This document shows positions 63,938-64,000 of a stretch of DNA of 64,000 bases, in pieces; the stretch's first letter is position 1; the number at the start of each line of letters is the position of its first letter. Where the stretch lies: the NCBI RefSeq assembly GCF_003946505.1, contig NZ_RHON01000003.1, positions 181,256 to 245,255 on the forward strand, read 5' to 3'. The stretch comes from Companilactobacillus mishanensis (GTDB lineage Bacteria > Bacillota > Bacilli > Lactobacillales > Lactobacillaceae). The translations under genes and the position numbers were made by a program. Under the pieces are notes generated by a model. It ran no database searches and was not told the origin of the DNA. It saw nothing but the letters and a program-made list of their open reading frames with translations.

Positions 63938-64000
63938 ATTATTTGTTGTTGCGACAGAGCAACGGCGCCAAAGAGTTAGAGCGAGAGCGATAACTTGGAG

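Overview
The window looks like the replication-origin region of a low-GC Gram-positive lactic acid bacterium of the family Lactobacillaceae. A Companilactobacillus-like (former Lactobacillus alimentarius/farciminis group) genome is my best guess from gene content; no rRNA gene or typing marker is present to prove it. The core (32.2-53.1 kb) carries mnmG, mnmE, yidC, rnpA and rpmH on the minus strand. They are followed by an AT-rich oriC with DnaA boxes, then dnaA, dnaN, yaaA, recF, gyrB, gyrA, rpsF, ssb, rpsR, gdpP, rplI, dnaB and purA on the plus strand. A perfect ParB-binding parS palindrome lies between rpsF and ssb. Two usual members of this neighbourhood are not in place: jag/khpB between yidC and mnmE, and rsmG-noc-parA-parB beyond mnmG.

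Left of the core (0-32 kb) is a mosaic of accessory and housekeeping genes, from left to right. (1) The start of a secreted alpha/beta hydrolase, a thioredoxin, and a small membrane protein with a DsbB-like protein. (2) An Fst-type type I toxin-antitoxin locus with a decayed second copy. (3) A TetR/MFS/DUF4811 drug-efflux unit. (4) A T-box-controlled asnS with three 70-bp repeats in its leader. (5) A KilA-N gene broken by one stop codon. (6) A lipoprotein, an AlkZ-like glycosylase, map, and a YhaQ/YhaP-like ABC exporter. (7) A MerR-controlled Old Yellow Enzyme gene flanked by two paralogous membrane proteins, one with a long Gln/Asn-rich tail. (8) Small AbrB and XRE regulators and a trans-sulfuration enzyme. 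(9) A second, full-length paralog of the secreted hydrolase. (10) An HTH/membrane-protein pair with two operators, an HTH-VbhA-like fusion, another hydrolase and rarA. (11) mmuM and a probable S-methylmethionine permease, an ABM monooxygenase and a YdcZ-type exporter.

Right of the core (53-64 kb) are envelope and transport genes. These are a membrane-anchored protein of unknown function, a second such protein coupled to a class A penicillin-binding protein with a long coiled tail, an APC permease, a split ThrE-type exporter, an LCP cell-wall ligase and an ABC-F ATPase. A strong promoter stands at the very end of the window.

The most unusual content is outside the proteins. It includes: several long intergenic segments that fold into multi-hairpin structures, two of them with the same three-hairpin plan in opposite orientations; the tandem Fst locus; the triple repeat in the asnS leader; and a terminator that stands between the probable mnmE promoter and mnmE. 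Functions are inferred from sequence recognition only; no database search or folding program was run.
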